The notes beneath the pieces were generated by a model. It saw nothing but the letters and a program-made list of their open reading frames with translations, had not been told where the DNA came from and did no database searches. The position numbers and the translations under genes are program-made. Shown piece after piece: positions 63,030 through 64,000 of a stretch of 64,000 nucleotides of DNA; position 1 is the stretch's first letter, and the number at the start of each line of letters is the position of its first letter. This DNA comes from Siphonodentalium dalli. Its lineage: Eukaryota > Mollusca > Scaphopoda > Gadilida > Siphonodentaliidae. The stretch spans positions 39,165,549 through 39,229,548 of the forward strand of contig CP136067.1 of NCBI GenBank assembly GCA_032622095.1, read 5' to 3'.

Positions 63030-64000
63030 GTAAGTGTGCTGTGTTCTTGTTATATTATTTGCATAACGCATAGTTAACTGTTAATTAAGCACCAATTGTC
63101 AATGACAAACTACGCAATACCAGTAAGGAAAGAGAGTTGGATCCAAAAACATTGAAACTACCTGAGCTCACCTACTGCGCTGAAACTTAACCCTCTCCTA
63201 AAAGCACACGGGACCAATAACAGACTGTGTTTAATTGGTGTCAGAATACACACAAACCAGAGAAGCTGTCAAATCGAGCTATCTTTGACAAAGGACATCG
63301 CCTGATTAGTCGGCTCACTTTGTTATCAGATGTCAGGTGTTTTTATTGGTAATCATGACTAACACACGTTCTCATCAGATATAATTAAGTTCTGCTTTCC
63401 CGCCGAATATGACCAAATAATCGAAGAGAAACTGACTTTCCGTCGTGTTTTATTTGATACCGGAACCGATACAATAAACCGAATACACCCCGCCTGAATT
63501 TAACATACCCAACTCAGTTGTTCGCTGTGATATTCATAAACATTTGGGAAATGTTATCTTGAACGAGCGGCGGCTTACCAGAAAAGATGCGTCAACATGA
63601 CTGATGTTATTTTTTGCAGAATAGCCACCAAGAGGGTATCTCAATTTTATAAATGATATCTTGTGAAATGTATAGTGATCTTTATATGTGTGTGGCGTAA
63701 TAATAATATGCTACGTATTGGAAGGCAGAGGATGGCTACCAACATATCCGAATGAACTATTTTTCACACATTTATCCTGCATATGTTCTTGCCATTTTGA
63801 TTGGGAGATAGATTCGTATAATGCCTGCTAACTTATCATATGAGCAACTAATCAGTAATAGTTTGATTTGAGCTTTTTACATCACCTCAGAACTACACAT
63901 TCTCAAGTTCCGATGAAGCACATATTACATCGCTTGCGCCTAGTCTGACTGGGCGAGGGCCGAATAAGTCAGTTTCCAGGAATCCACACAATTATATACA
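63030..64000. other. Intron 8, to window edge
   Basis: No further exon was recognised before the end of the window. Confidence 0.4.

Overview
This is an AT-rich, intron-dominated stretch of an animal genome. It is most likely a lophotrochozoan and probably a mollusc, judged from the style of the host protein and the mix of degraded LINEs, MITEs and foldback repeats. No bacterial or organellar genes, rRNA, tRNA or CRISPR were seen.

Host gene. I can assemble one gene on the + strand from 6781 to beyond the right edge. It has eight coding exons: 6781-6859, 17173-17394, 44878-45045, 46530-46601, 47092-about 47170, 47781-48016, 49725-49811 and 62688-63029. They encode a signal peptide, a cysteine-rich module split over exons 2 and 3 that resembles the N-terminal D8C-like region of VWDE/uromodulin-type proteins, a small Cys/Gly linker, and the extracellular region that normally precedes a von Willebrand factor D domain. 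The vWD domain itself should lie to the right of the window. Splice phases agree at every junction except exon 5 to exon 6. Introns are very large (10.3, 27.5 and 12.9 kb), and nearly everything else in the window is transposon sequence inside them.

Layout. 1-6780: upstream flank with a 546-bp TIR element, a LINE 3' fragment and simple repeats. 6860-17172 (intron 1): Helitron-like ends with a 130-bp tandem repeat, a GATCAAAACC palindrome cluster, and two members of a GGTTACA-ended MITE family, the second ending 17 bp before exon 2. 17395-44877 (intron 2): a TA-flanked 2-kb TIR element starting about 13 bp after exon 2; an ORF1-like minus-strand gene with an opposed repeat-rich element; a 3-kb degraded minus-strand LINE; a GGTTACA MITE split by a hAT element with an 8-bp target duplication; a 3-kb TIR element inside a larger inverted repeat; the intact-size MITE; a Jockey-like LINE split by a nearly full-length CR1-like LINE; and a minus-strand LINE 3' end. 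45046-62687 (introns 3-7): an RTE-like endonuclease relic, a TTAA-flanked 345-bp foldback, nested GATTCGTCAT-ended elements, a LINE ORF1 relic, a 140-bp hairpin, a 4.2-kb long-inverted-repeat element and a roughly 330-bp tandem array.

All identities come from reading translations and repeats by eye. No database search was run, so clade names are tentative.
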